A stretch of 45,362 nt of DNA from Erysipelotrichaceae bacterium (GTDB lineage Bacteria; Bacillota_I; Bacilli_A; Erysipelotrichales; Erysipelotrichaceae), in NCBI GenBank assembly GCA_022767445.1, contig JALENJ010000055.1, positions 1 through 45,362 on the forward strand, written 5' to 3'. The notes beneath the pieces were generated by a model. That model was not told where the DNA came from and searched no databases. It worked only from the letters and a program-made list of their open reading frames with translations. Positions 36,461-45,256 of the stretch are shown piece after piece (position 1 is the first letter of the stretch; each line of letters opens with the position of its first letter). Position numbers and translations under genes: made by a program.

Positions 36461-37405
36461 ATGCCGGAACAAAGATATGAAAAGAAAGTGGGTATCCGTG
36501 AACTGGTAAAGTTCTTCAATTTAGAACAGTTAACAGGGAACGATGCTTCATTAGATAGATGGACAGTCGTACAGGATTTGAACCGCCCAGGCTTTGAGCT
36601 TGCCGGTGTATTTAAGAGTGCTGAACCTCGACGTATTATCCTAATCGGTAATAAAGAGAGTGAATATATAAAAACAATGAGTGAGGAGAACCAAAGCGCG
36701 AGATTTCCATTCCTGATGGATGGATTAACGCCTTGTATCATCATCACCAGCAATAACGAAATACCGCCAATTCTAAAAGAAATTGCGATGAAGAATAACT
36801 TCCCAGTATTGCGTACAAAGAATGAAACATATCGTATTACTGCGGATTTAATTACATACCTCGATGAAAAACTCGCACCTGCAGATACCATGTCGGGCGT
36901 ACTGATGTCAGTATATGGTAAGGGTGTCATGATCCTTGGTGAAAGCGGAATGGGTAAATCAGAAACAGCCTTAGACCTAATCCGTGATGGACAGGTATTA
37001 GTCTCAGATGATCGTGTGGATGTACAACACATTCACAACAGTATCTATGGACATGCCCCAGCCATTACCAAAGGACTACTAGAGATACGTGGTATCGGTG
37101 TCATTAACGTAGAGAAGATGTTTGGAGCCTCAGCAGTCGCAGACCGCTCAGAAGTCAATCTCGTAATACGCCTTGTGCCATTTGAAAGAGATGCTGAATA
37201 CAATCGTATAGGGGATGAAACCCAGCGTTATACAAAGATACTCGGTGTACTTGTGCCAACGATTATCATTCCAGTCAGTGCTGGTAGAAATACCTATGTA
37301 CTGGTAGAGTCTGCAGTCACAAACTTCAAATTACAAGAAGCTGGATATAACGGAGCTGCGGAAATTCGCGAACGATTCAGTCGCTTAGCAGGAAAGGATG
37401 AATAA
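36461..37405 (+). CDS. hprK: HPr kinase/phosphorylase
   Basis: 314 residues. Walker A GESGMGKSE at 160-168 and the family signature LLEIRGIGVINV (206-217) are clear, with SDDRVD and AGRNT further along. It phosphorylates HPr on Ser46 in response to glycolytic state and thereby drives CcpA-dependent catabolite repression, matching the cre-like site at 13529-13542. The residue 15 positions before the Walker A loop, a catalytic His (His138) in B. subtilis HprK, is Ser145 here (TMSGVLMSVYG). Lys166 and the Asp pair at 183-184 are kept. Phosphorylase activity may be altered; this is inference. GGAGG precedes the ATG. Confidence 0.93.
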   Translation: MPEQRYEKKVGIRELVKFFNLEQLTGNDASLDRWTVVQDLNRPGFELAGVFKSAEPRRIILIGNKESEYIKTMSEENQSARFPFLMDGLTPCIIITSNNEIPPILKEIAMKNNFPVLRTKNETYRITADLITYLDEKLAPADTMSGVLMSVYGKGVMILGESGMGKSETALDLIRDGQVLVSDDRVDVQHIHNSIYGHAPAITKGLLEIRGIGVINVEKMFGASAVADRSEVNLVIRLVPFERDAEYNRIGDETQRYTKILGVLVPTIIIPVSAGRNTYVLVESAVTNFKLQEAGYNGAAEIRERFSRLAGKDE

Positions 37406-37407
37406 GT

Positions 37408-38781
37408 ATGACATTTTTCCCCGATGATTTTACGCTATTTGCGATAGGGAGTTTCCGTGTACCAAGCTACGTAGTCGCAGTACTAGTAGGATTAGTCATT
37501 TCCCTATTGATACTCACAAAAGAAAACAAGAAACACGGCTATCGAAAGATAGACACATTAGAACTATTTATCGTTTGTATGATTACAGGCTTCCTATTTA
37601 GCCGTCTATTCTGGGTATTAGGAAACCTAGCAGAGTACATGCGTTATACCCCATATATCTTCCTGGTTACGGATGGAGGATATGATGCGACTGGTGGATT
37701 AATTGGTGTTGCGTTAGGAACATGGTTATATACCAGAGGACATCACATGAGTTGGCGAAGAGCCCTCGATATGACAGCTCCACTAACATTGTTGTTAATC
37801 ACAATTGCTAGAGTTGGACGAGTGATGCGTGAGGATACACTCTGGTTTGTCATCGCACTCGACTTTCTTGGATTCATCATAATCTGGTTTGAAATCCATC
37901 GCTACCGCGAGGGAAGAAGACGTGGTGAGACAGCAGCCACAACATTTATGTGGTTTGGTCTAGTTACGTTCTTAACCAATATTATGAAATGGGATATGCG
38001 TAGTACACATGATGTCATCATGGCTGGACTATGTGTTGTGATTGCCCTAATTGGATACATCTACCTACATACACATCCATTGGATCGACCTGTTATTCTA
38101 TTCGACTTAGATGGAACACTGATGGATAGTCGACGCATGGTATTGTTGTGTTTTGGATATTTCTTCAAGAAATACAGCAACATCCGCAACTTTACAATCG
38201 ATAAACAACGTAAAGTATTTATTCAACCACTACGAACATCCTTCAAGGAGTTCTTCCCTGAGCAGGATGATGAAAAACTAGCAGAAGAATATCGTACATA
38301 TCAAGCATCCTTCTCATGGTCTAATGATGTAACACTATTCCCACATACAGAACAAGTACTACACGAACTATGGGAAGATGGATACAAACTTGGTATCGTA
38401 TCTTCACGTCTTACAGAATCATGCGATTCATGGTTGAGACAATTTAGATTGACATACTTCGATGTTGTGATTGGACGTGACCAATATAAACGTGGAAAAC
38501 CTTCATCAGAAGGAATCCTGTATGCATGTCAAAGACTCAAACAAGGACATGATAACTGCATCTATATCGGAGATAGTAAGTCAGATATCGAAGCAGCGAA
38601 GAACGCAGGATGTTATGCGATAGGATTCTATCCAAAACGCAACGATCCAACAGCAGATGAACGCGATAAGTTGAAGCTTGGCGAACTTGAAGCCGCAAAA
38701 CCAAACGCAATCATCGGAGATCTAACAGAATTACTAGATATCCTAAAAGAAACACATGGATGGACCTACGAAAAGATGTAA
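37408..38781 (+). CDS. Fusion of a degenerate Lgt-like membrane domain with a PpaX-like HAD phosphatase
   Basis: 457 residues in one open frame. Residues 1-~222 have about seven membrane spans and the outline of prolipoprotein diacylglyceryl transferase (Lgt). However, the catalytic HGGL motif is TGGL (95-98), and the R-x-G-N-x-x-N region is ARVGRVMRED (134-143), losing both asparagines. Residues 228-457 are a HAD hydrolase with DLDGT (233-237), VSS, and GDSKSDIEAA. The match is to PpaX, the pyrophosphatase that hydrolyses PPi made by HPr phosphorylase. In B. subtilis hprK, lgt and ppaX are near neighbours in one operon, so the two downstream genes appear fused here. The phosphatase half looks active. 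It follows hprK by 2 bp. Confidence 0.82.
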   Translation: MTFFPDDFTLFAIGSFRVPSYVVAVLVGLVISLLILTKENKKHGYRKIDTLELFIVCMITGFLFSRLFWVLGNLAEYMRYTPYIFLVTDGGYDATGGLIGVALGTWLYTRGHHMSWRRALDMTAPLTLLLITIARVGRVMREDTLWFVIALDFLGFIIIWFEIHRYREGRRRGETAATTFMWFGLVTFLTNIMKWDMRSTHDVIMAGLCVVIALIGYIYLHTHPLDRPVILFDLDGTLMDSRRMVLLCFGYFFKKYSNIRNFTIDKQRKVFIQPLRTSFKEFFPEQDDEKLAEEYRTYQASFSWSNDVTLFPHTEQVLHELWEDGYKLGIVSSRLTESCDSWLRQFRLTYFDVVIGRDQYKRGKPSSEGILYACQRLKQGHDNCIYIGDSKSDIEAAKNAGCYAIGFYPKRNDPTADERDKLKLGELEAAKPNAIIGDLTELLDILKETHGWTYEKM

Positions 38782-38791
38782 TACAAAGTAT

Positions 38792-38830
38792 AACGGAAGT
38801 CACTCAGATAATGAGCAACTTCCGTTTTTT
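38792..38830. terminator. Terminator between the convergent Lgt-HAD and glycosyltransferase genes
   Basis: AACGGAAGT / ACTTCCGTT stem with an inner CTCA/TGAG pairing, then T6 at 38825-38830. It is strong for the plus strand and weaker for the minus strand. Confidence 0.88.
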
Positions 38831-38836
38831 AAACGA

Positions 38837-40159
38837 TTAGAATAACTTATGATAAATGTTCAGGAAGATTGTATCTTCGATGGAGAGGAATTGTTCCTGG
38901 GTGCTAAGGTCTATGTTTTGGAAGCGGATTGCATTGAAGTCGTTATCCAAACTTTCAAGATACTTTACAATCTGATCTGCCTTGGAAGATACGGTATATA
39001 TAGCAGGCGATGTTTTTACAGTTGTACGTGTTAGGTATCCATTGAGTGTTAAACGTTCAACTGTAGTAACAAGCACAATGGAGTTGATATCTGTAAACAA
39101 AGACATTTGTTTATCCACGGATGTATTTGGGAAACGATAAAAGTAGTGGATAATACGTAGTTCATTGAAACTGATATTACTAGCTGTCGCAATACGTTGT
39201 AATAAACGTTCCAACAACTTCGTTGTGTAGTAGTTTTGTACAAGAATATCGTTTGTAGGTGATGTTAGTTTCGCTAGGGGAAGAATCTCTTCTCCTAGTT
39301 TCTTTGTGACTGGAGAGAAGGAGAAGGCAGATTCATCAGAGGCGAAATTTAACAAGAAACCAAGAATTTCAGCACGTTTGCGACTATATTCCTTTTCATC
39401 GTAGATGGACTTATAGAATTGATCATAGTATTTGATGACAGATAGTTTCATATCAACAGTACTGCGAATATCTACGTTTTGGGATACGAGGGATCCCTCT
39501 GTCTTTACATAGTAATAGATAGGAAGTTGTAGAGGGATAATCTTATTTACATGTAGTAGATATTCTAGGTTGAAGATGAAGTCTTCTGCCCAGGATAGAT
39601 TTTCATCCATCTGAATATGATATGTATCAATGATGTCTTTCTTATAGAGTTTATTCCAAAGGACGCCATAGTAGTAGTCTGCTGGACTTTGTATCATGTA
39701 TTCCGCAAATTCTTCTTTAGTTAGTACTTTATCGGTATCAATGCGTCCTTTGTGGGAGGTGTTGTTTCCAACAACGCGGTAGAAGTCTGCGATAACCATA
39801 TCGGCCTCTGCTTCTTCGATGGAGCGCACTAGTGTTTTGGTCGCATCTGTTGTCATCCAATCATCCGCATCTAAAAACTGTATGTATTTTCCCTTTGCGG
39901 ATGACATACCAAGATTGCGCGTATTTGATACACCAGTATTTGGTTTGTGGATGACCTTGATGCGATGATCCACATTTGCATAATCATCTAAAATCTTCGG
40001 GGAATCATCCTTACTACCGTCATCCAGTAAGATTAATTCAAAATCGGTATACTCTTGATTGAGGATACTATCGATACAACGATGTAATGTTGTCTTCCCT
40101 TCAGTGAAAGGTTTGGCTGCGTTATAGACAGGGACGATAATACTGACAGTTGGATTCAT
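38837..40159 (-). CDS. Family 2 glycosyltransferase with a C-terminal MarR-like winged-helix domain
   Basis: 440 residues. Residues 1-~240 are a GT-A fold family 2 transferase: VSIIVPVYN at the start, LLDDGSKD (44-51), FLDADDW (95-101, DxD-type metal site) and WAED (190-193). Residues ~328-425 do not belong to this fold. The pattern of a helix ending LRIIHYF, a helix-turn-helix (VDKQMSLF...VERLTLNGYLTR) and a wing then VSSKADQIVKYLESL resembles MarR-type regulators. No membrane span is seen. It probably adds sugars to cell-surface polymers, and the extra domain could be regulatory or only structural. AAGGAG precedes the ATG on the minus strand. No glycan operon surrounds it. Confidence 0.78.
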   Translation of the reverse strand: MNPTVSIIVPVYNAAKPFTEGKTTLHRCIDSILNQEYTDFELILLDDGSKDDSPKILDDYANVDHRIKVIHKPNTGVSNTRNLGMSSAKGKYIQFLDADDWMTTDATKTLVRSIEEAEADMVIADFYRVVGNNTSHKGRIDTDKVLTKEEFAEYMIQSPADYYYGVLWNKLYKKDIIDTYHIQMDENLSWAEDFIFNLEYLLHVNKIIPLQLPIYYYVKTEGSLVSQNVDIRSTVDMKLSVIKYYDQFYKSIYDEKEYSRKRAEILGFLLNFASDESAFSFSPVTKKLGEEILPLAKLTSPTNDILVQNYYTTKLLERLLQRIATASNISFNELRIIHYFYRFPNTSVDKQMSLFTDINSIVLVTTVERLTLNGYLTRTTVKTSPAIYTVSSKADQIVKYLESLDNDFNAIRFQNIDLSTQEQFLSIEDTIFLNIYHKLF

Positions 40160-40240
40160 AGCTAGACTCCTTAATTTACAATATCAATAGTATAATGGAA
40201 ATAGAAATGAATGACAAAAGAGAGTCTAGGGATTGTGACG

Positions 40241-40269
40241 TTGTTTCACCAAAATCCTGATGATAAAAT
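40241..40269 (+). promoter_or_regulatory. Promoter of the rapZ-yvcK-whiA operon
   Basis: TTGTTT (40241-40246), 17-bp spacer, TAAAAT (40264-40269), then GGGGGAG before the rapZ ATG. Confidence 0.7.
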
Positions 40270-40281
40270 AGAGGGGGAGAA

Positions 40282-41163
40282 ATGGTTATGGAAATCAATA
40301 AACGTATCATCCTTGTTAGTGGAATGAGTGGAGCAGGTAAGAGTACTGCGACACGTGTATTAGAAGATATGGGTTATCACATCATTGATAATTATCCTGT
40401 TGTGTTAGTGGATCAGCTTGTAGATTTAATCGAGGCTTCCACAGATCCTAAGTTTAGTTATATTGCGCTAAGTACTTCAGCAGAGGACTTCTCTGTTTTC
40501 TTGCGTAAGCTCAATGGTATCAATGTACTGGTCAATGTGTTGTTTATCGATGCCAGTGATAGTGTGCTATTACATCGATACAAGAGTACAAGACGCATTC
40601 ATCCGCTATTGTTAAGCAATACAGTCAATACATTAGAAGAAGCCATCACAGAAGAAAGAACGATGTTTACACAGAATCTGGATAACACTGTGATTACAAT
40701 CGATACTTCATTTACTTCAGAAAAGGAGTTTAAGAAGAAGCTAGAGCAGTATTTTGCGAAACGAAAGATTCCTTCATTCTCAATTTCGTTTATATCCTTT
40801 GGATATAAGTATGGTGTTCCTTTAGATGCGGATTTGATGATTGATGTACGTTTCTTACCAAATCCGTTCTGGGATGAGAAACTACGTTATTTCTCAGGAA
40901 ATGATGCAGAAGTTTATAACTATGTGATGGATAAACCAGCAACGAAAGAGTTTATCCAACGTTTAGTATCCTTTACAGATTATGCATTCGAACAGTATAC
41001 CAAAGAAGGAAAGAATCACTTTACAGTTGCGATCGGTTGTACAGGTGGACAACATCGTTCTGTTACCATTGCCAACTATCTATATAGTATCTACAAGGAT
41101 CAATACAATTGTTACCTAGATCATCGAGATCAGAAAGAATGGTTAACCAATGACAAAGCGTAA
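40282..41163 (+). CDS. rapZ: RapZ-family nucleotide-binding protein (YvcJ)
   Basis: 293 residues with Walker A GMSGAGKST (14-22), VLFIDASD as Walker B, and the C-terminal family signature GCTGGQHRSV. In enterobacteria RapZ controls GlmS through small RNAs; in Bacillota the homologue YvcJ binds and hydrolyses nucleotides and affects competence. The start at 40282 has GGGGGAG close by; an ATG two codons later is possible. The gene overlaps yvcK by 14 bp, as usual in this conserved rapZ-yvcK-whiA cluster. Confidence 0.95.
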   Translation: MVMEINKRIILVSGMSGAGKSTATRVLEDMGYHIIDNYPVVLVDQLVDLIEASTDPKFSYIALSTSAEDFSVFLRKLNGINVLVNVLFIDASDSVLLHRYKSTRRIHPLLLSNTVNTLEEAITEERTMFTQNLDNTVITIDTSFTSEKEFKKKLEQYFAKRKIPSFSISFISFGYKYGVPLDADLMIDVRFLPNPFWDEKLRYFSGNDAEVYNYVMDKPATKEFIQRLVSFTDYAFEQYTKEGKNHFTVAIGCTGGQHRSVTIANYLYSIYKDQYNCYLDHRDQKEWLTNDKA

Positions 41164-42100
41164 GGTGGTTGTGATTGGTGGAGGTCATGGACAATCATTG
41201 ATTTGTCGTGGACTGAAGACGATCAAAGACATAGACTTAAAGGCAATCGTTACGGTAGCGGATGATGGTGGAAGTACAGGCCGCTTGCGTAAGAACTTTC
41301 ATATACCCGCAATGGGAGATATTCGCAATGTCATGATCAGTATGGCAGAAAGTGAAAATATGTTGAGTTCCTTGATGGATTATCGCTTTGATGATCCAGA
41401 TGGTAAAGAGGATGATATCCTAGGACATAATCTAGGGAATTTAATCCTAACCGCATTAACACAACAGACTGGTTCCTTTATGACAGCGATTCAAGAGGTA
41501 AGTCACATCCTCAATGTGAAGGGAACAATTATCCCTGCAAGTACGGATGTGATTACACTATATGCACGCATGGAAGATGGTGTTATAGTACGTGGGGAAG
41601 CGAATATTCCAAGTCATGACCATCACATTACACAAGTCTTTTACCAAGAATCAGTACATGCATGCAAGGAAGCGGTTGAAGCGATCGAACAAGCAGATAT
41701 TGTCATTTATGGAATTGGTTCGGTATATACAAGTATCTTACCGAATATCATTATTCCTGAAATACAGGAAGCACTATGTAGTACACATGCAAAGCATATC
41801 TACTTTTGTAATGCGATGAGTCAACCAGGTGAAACAGATGGATACAGTGTAGAAGACCATGTGGACGCATTGTTATATCATCATGCGCCTGTGGATAAAG
41901 TGATTGTGGCGGATAACAAAATTCCGGATAAAATCTTACAAAGATATATTGAACATGGTAGTGCACAGGTATTATTAAAGAATGATACTCATTCCTACCA
42001 GATTGAACAAAGAGATTTACTAAACTTCCGCAATGGATTTATTCATCATAATCCACAGAAGATTAAGAATGTCATAGAAGAGTTAATGGAGGGCTTATAA
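41150..42100 (+). CDS. yvcK: YvcK/CofD-family gluconeogenesis and cell-shape factor
   Basis: 316 residues with GGGHG at 10-14, the VADDGGSTGRLR loop and GDIRN of the CofD/YvcK family, and DILGHNLGNL. In B. subtilis YvcK (GlmR) binds UDP-GlcNAc, supports growth on gluconeogenic carbon, and affects peptidoglycan precursor supply. This is relevant because the GlmU in this window lacks half of its usual activities. It overlaps rapZ by 14 bp and whiA by 1 bp. Confidence 0.95.
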   Translation: MTKRKVVVIGGGHGQSLICRGLKTIKDIDLKAIVTVADDGGSTGRLRKNFHIPAMGDIRNVMISMAESENMLSSLMDYRFDDPDGKEDDILGHNLGNLILTALTQQTGSFMTAIQEVSHILNVKGTIIPASTDVITLYARMEDGVIVRGEANIPSHDHHITQVFYQESVHACKEAVEAIEQADIVIYGIGSVYTSILPNIIIPEIQEALCSTHAKHIYFCNAMSQPGETDGYSVEDHVDALLYHHAPVDKVIVADNKIPDKILQRYIEHGSAQVLLKNDTHSYQIEQRDLLNFRNGFIHHNPQKIKNVIEELMEGL

Positions 42101-43038
42101 TGTCATTTGCATCAGAAGTAAAACAAGAAGTAGCCCAAAAGATCATGGAAGGTAATGATGCACGAGCGGAATTATCCGCTTTGATACAAATGACATCTTC
42201 ACTCTCTTTTTCTAACCGTGGAATGACGCTGTTAGTGAGCTTAGAAAATGCGGCAGTATCACGGACAATCTATCGTTTGGTCAAAGAAAGATATGGCGTA
42301 GAAATCAGTCTGTTCGTAAAACGAAAGATGAATCTTCGCAAGAATCGTATCTATGGTATGCGTATTATGAGTGCAGCCCCAAAGATACTAGAAGATTTGG
42401 GTATTTATAGCAGTCGTGGTTTGTTGGATAAACCACTATCCAAGATTGTACAGACCAACAACAACGCAAGAGCGTATCTAGCAGGTGCCTTTATGGCATC
42501 GGGATCGATCAACTCACCAGAGAAGTCATCCTACCACTTTGAGATTACTGCCACCAGTGAAGAACACGCAGAATTTATGGCATCTTTACTAGAGCGCTTT
42601 GATATACATGCAAAGATTACAACCAGACGTAAGAAGTATATTCTCTATGTCAAATCTGCTGAGAAAAACGCAGACTTTTTACGCCTTATCGAAGCAGACC
42701 AAGCAGTATTAAAATACGAAAATATACGCATATCACGCGATTTTAGCAATTCACTCCAACGAATGAATAACATGGATTTAGCAAACGAGGTCAAAGCAGT
42801 TGCGGCCGCAAGTGGACAACTTGAAGATATCCGTATCCTAGAAGAAAATAATCGTGTAGAATATCTAGATAGAAAACTACAGGATATTATCTCCTTGCGA
42901 AAAGAAAACCCTGAAGCTTCGCTAATGGAACTCTGTGGTATCTATGAAAGACAGACGGGAGAAATCGTCTCTAAATCAGGAATGAAACACAGATTCGTGA
43001 AGATTCATGATTTAGCCATGAAAGAGGTGAAAGAGTAA
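42100..43038 (+). CDS. whiA: DNA-binding protein WhiA
   Basis: 312 residues: the N-terminal MSFASEVKQEVAQKI segment, a degenerate LAGLIDADG-like domain (ARAYLAGAFMASGS), and a C-terminal helix-turn-helix (NPEASLMELCGIYERQTGEIVSKSGMKHR). WhiA controls division in non-sporulating and sporulating Gram-positive bacteria. Its homing-endonuclease-like domain lacks nuclease activity. It shares one base with both neighbours, so translation is coupled. Length is normal. Confidence 0.96.
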   Translation: MSFASEVKQEVAQKIMEGNDARAELSALIQMTSSLSFSNRGMTLLVSLENAAVSRTIYRLVKERYGVEISLFVKRKMNLRKNRIYGMRIMSAAPKILEDLGIYSSRGLLDKPLSKIVQTNNNARAYLAGAFMASGSINSPEKSSYHFEITATSEEHAEFMASLLERFDIHAKITTRRKKYILYVKSAEKNADFLRLIEADQAVLKYENIRISRDFSNSLQRMNNMDLANEVKAVAAASGQLEDIRILEENNRVEYLDRKLQDIISLRKENPEASLMELCGIYERQTGEIVSKSGMKHRFVKIHDLAMKEVKE

Positions 43039-43352
43039 TGAATTCTTATGAAATCAGGCGTATCTTAACAGCGATTGTAACATGCATTATCATCGCATTT
43101 ATATTCCGTTACCTATGGTGGGTAATACTATTAGTCCTACTAGCTATCATCGCTTTGATTATCTATGCATACTTTAGAACAAGAAGCTATCGTGATCAGC
43201 TCATGAATGACACTCAAGATTACATCGATGTTGACCGCACGATCCATCAGTCATATTCAACAAATAAGAACAGACAAGATGATATTATTGATGTTGAATA
43301 TCAAGAACATGAGATAAAAAGTGAGGAACAACATGGAGAATATAACCACTGA
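43038..43352 (+). CDS. Small membrane protein with acidic cytoplasmic tail, unknown function
   Basis: 104 residues with two closely spaced hydrophobic segments (about 11-25 and 27-46) followed by a polar, acidic tail rich in Asp, Glu, Gln and His. No family is recognised. The start shares a base with the whiA stop, and the 3' end overlaps the next gene by 20 bp, so it is a true member of the rapZ-yvcK-whiA transcription unit. It might be an envelope- or division-associated factor, judged only by neighbours. Confidence 0.7.
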   Translation: MNSYEIRRILTAIVTCIIIAFIFRYLWWVILLVLLAIIALIIYAYFRTRSYRDQLMNDTQDYIDVDRTIHQSYSTNKNRQDDIIDVEYQEHEIKSEEQHGEYNH

Positions 43353-44247
43353 TATATTAGAAAATGACTTTACACCATTACAAGTGATGGATTGGCCAAT
43401 GGTAGAATCCTATTTACAGCGATGTAAATACGAAGAATCCAACCACAACATCATCAATATGATTATGTGGTTACAATCCTATCCATTGTTCTATTACAAA
43501 ACAGAAACATATTTATTACTACTAGGTATCCATGAAGGTAAATTCTTCATGTATATGCCACTATGTCAAAGACAATACTTTGCGGAAGCCATCCAAAAAG
43601 GAAAAGCAATCTTTGACCACTATGGACATGATTTTACATTGAGTTGTTTTACAAAAGACATGGTGGATGAAGTAGTTAATCTATATCCTGAATATATAGG
43701 TGTCCATGAAGCTTGGGCAGATGATTATGTATATGATGGAGAAAGACTACGTACCTACGCAGGCAAAAAGATGCAAAAGAAACGCAACCATCTCAATGCC
43801 TTCTATAAAGAATTTGAAGGTAGATGGCAATATGAATCACTCAGTGAAGAAAACATTGATGATTGTATTGGCTACCTGCGTACATGGAAGTCGGAAGATC
43901 CCGATGACTTTCTACAGAGCGAAAGAATCGGTACATTCCGCATCCTAGATTTATATAACGAATTACCCTGTAAGGGTGGATTGATACGCATTGATGGAAA
44001 AGTACGTGCCTTTGCGATTGGCTCAATGTTGTCAGACCGTATGTGCCAAGAGAACATTGAAAAAGCAGATGATGATGTACGCGGTTTATATCAATGCATC
44101 ATGAAAGAGATGTTGTCACATGAATTTCCAGGCATTGAACTTGTTAACCGCGAAGACGATACTGGCAGAGAAAACCTACGTGCAGCGAAACTTTCCTATC
44201 ACCCAGTTAATATTATTGAGAAATATCGTATTAAGAAAGGTGTATAA
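43333..44247 (+). CDS. DUF2156-like acyltransferase-fold protein (MprF C-terminal-domain family)
   Basis: 304 residues from the ATG at 43333. GAGGA at 43323-43327 gives 5-nt spacing, whereas an upstream in-frame GTG (43321) overlaps that site. The KKMQKKRNHLNAFYKEFEGRW segment, IRIDGKVRAFAIG, and a C-terminal NREDDTGRENLRAAKLSYHP resemble the DUF2156/phosphatidylglycerol lysyltransferase C-terminal domain, a double GNAT fold. No membrane domain like that of MprF is present. It may transfer an acyl or aminoacyl group; substrate unknown. It is followed 3 bp later by another GNAT-type gene. Confidence 0.78.
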   Translation: MENITTDILENDFTPLQVMDWPMVESYLQRCKYEESNHNIINMIMWLQSYPLFYYKTETYLLLLGIHEGKFFMYMPLCQRQYFAEAIQKGKAIFDHYGHDFTLSCFTKDMVDEVVNLYPEYIGVHEAWADDYVYDGERLRTYAGKKMQKKRNHLNAFYKEFEGRWQYESLSEENIDDCIGYLRTWKSEDPDDFLQSERIGTFRILDLYNELPCKGGLIRIDGKVRAFAIGSMLSDRMCQENIEKADDDVRGLYQCIMKEMLSHEFPGIELVNREDDTGRENLRAAKLSYHPVNIIEKYRIKKGV

Positions 44248-44250
44248 ACC

Positions 44251-45165
44251 ATGATTACAAAAGCAACCAAAGAAAATACTGCGGAAATAAAAAATCTATG
44301 GAAGATATGCTTCCCACAAGAAGATGAAGGATACATTGACTATTACTTCAAGAATCTATTTGTGCCAGAAAACTGCTTTATCTATGTCGAGGATGGCAAG
44401 GTAGTATCCGCAATGATTAAAGCACCACATGCAATCATGTTTAATGATAAAGTATTGCGTACTAGTATGATACTTGGTGTAGCTACCCTACCAGAGTATC
44501 GCAAACGCGGATACATGAAACGCTTGATGGAGATTGTGCTCGATGCCTGTGAACATACAGAACTGATTACACTTATACAGGCATATGATCAAAACCTATA
44601 TACACCATATGGTTTTAGAAATATCTACAATCGCGCATCCTACGAACTAACACGCACCCAAGTAAAGCGTACCACAAACTTTGGTTGTTCCTATGAACCA
44701 ACAGCGATTGATCTACTGAAGGTATACTCTGCATTCATTCGCCGCTTCAACGGATATTATGCACGTGACCTAGAATACTTTGTAAAGTATAAAAAAGAGA
44801 TCAACGCCCAAGGCGGAAAAATCGTAGCCTATTACAACGGCAAAGACCAAATCAGAGGATACGCAACCATGTTGCCAAAGGGAGAGGTACTAGAAATTGA
44901 AGAGTTCATCTACCTAGATTCCACTGCACTTATGAAACTATGTAACGCAGCTCTCTTTGAAAAAGATGTTGTACAAGTACATGTTTCACAAGCAGAAGAC
45001 TTATCACTGATCTTCCAAGATGCCAAGAAAGAAGTCTATGGCTCCACAATGGCAAGACTCAACGACGCAAAGTTATTCTCAAAACTTGTCGGAAGAGATA
45101 TCACTACAGTTGAACAAGCTTTTGCGACAAGTATTAAACCACTCAATCTCAATGAATTTGCATAA
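44251..45165 (+). CDS. GNAT family N-acetyltransferase
   Basis: 304 residues: an N-terminal GNAT domain with LGVATLPEYRKRGYMKRLM, containing the R/Q-x-x-G-x-G/A-type acetyl-CoA loop (here RKRGYM). An LIQAYDQNLYTPYGFRNIY segment follows, then a second GNAT-like half. The two-domain layout resembles Eis-like acetyltransferases, though a C-terminal SCP2 domain is not evident. The substrate is unknown. It lies 3 bp after the DUF2156-like gene and is last in the whiA operon. There is no terminator before the insertion element that follows. Confidence 0.82.
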   Translation: MITKATKENTAEIKNLWKICFPQEDEGYIDYYFKNLFVPENCFIYVEDGKVVSAMIKAPHAIMFNDKVLRTSMILGVATLPEYRKRGYMKRLMEIVLDACEHTELITLIQAYDQNLYTPYGFRNIYNRASYELTRTQVKRTTNFGCSYEPTAIDLLKVYSAFIRRFNGYYARDLEYFVKYKKEINAQGGKIVAYYNGKDQIRGYATMLPKGEVLEIEEFIYLDSTALMKLCNAALFEKDVVQVHVSQAEDLSLIFQDAKKEVYGSTMARLNDAKLFSKLVGRDITTVEQAFATSIKPLNLNEFA

Positions 45166-45175
45166 GAAGGGTGTA

Positions 45176-45251
45176 TGATATAATCCCACCGAGGTAGACA
45201 CACGAAATAATTAAAATTATTCCATCGATGTGAAACTACAAAGGTGGGATT
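45176..45251 (+). promoter_or_regulatory. Promoter and ribosome-site-masking inverted repeat at the start of the transposase gene
   Basis: TGATATAAT (45176-45184) is an extended -10 box. AATCCCACC (45182-45190) is the exact reverse complement of GGTGGGATT (45243-45251), which includes the ribosome site AAGGTGGG of the transposase gene. RNA that reads in from outside contains both arms and can hide the ribosome site. RNA started at the internal promoter would lose most or all of the left arm. Confidence 0.55.
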
Positions 45252-45256
45252 TTTAT

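Noticed and set aside
36445-37032. 195-codon minus-strand frame opposite hprK
   Set aside because: A shadow of a conserved gene with no ribosome site or motifs.
45182-45251. Intrinsic terminator after the GNAT gene
   Set aside because: The stem arms are 52 bp apart and the right arm is a ribosome site in front of an ORF. A simple terminator is unlikely.
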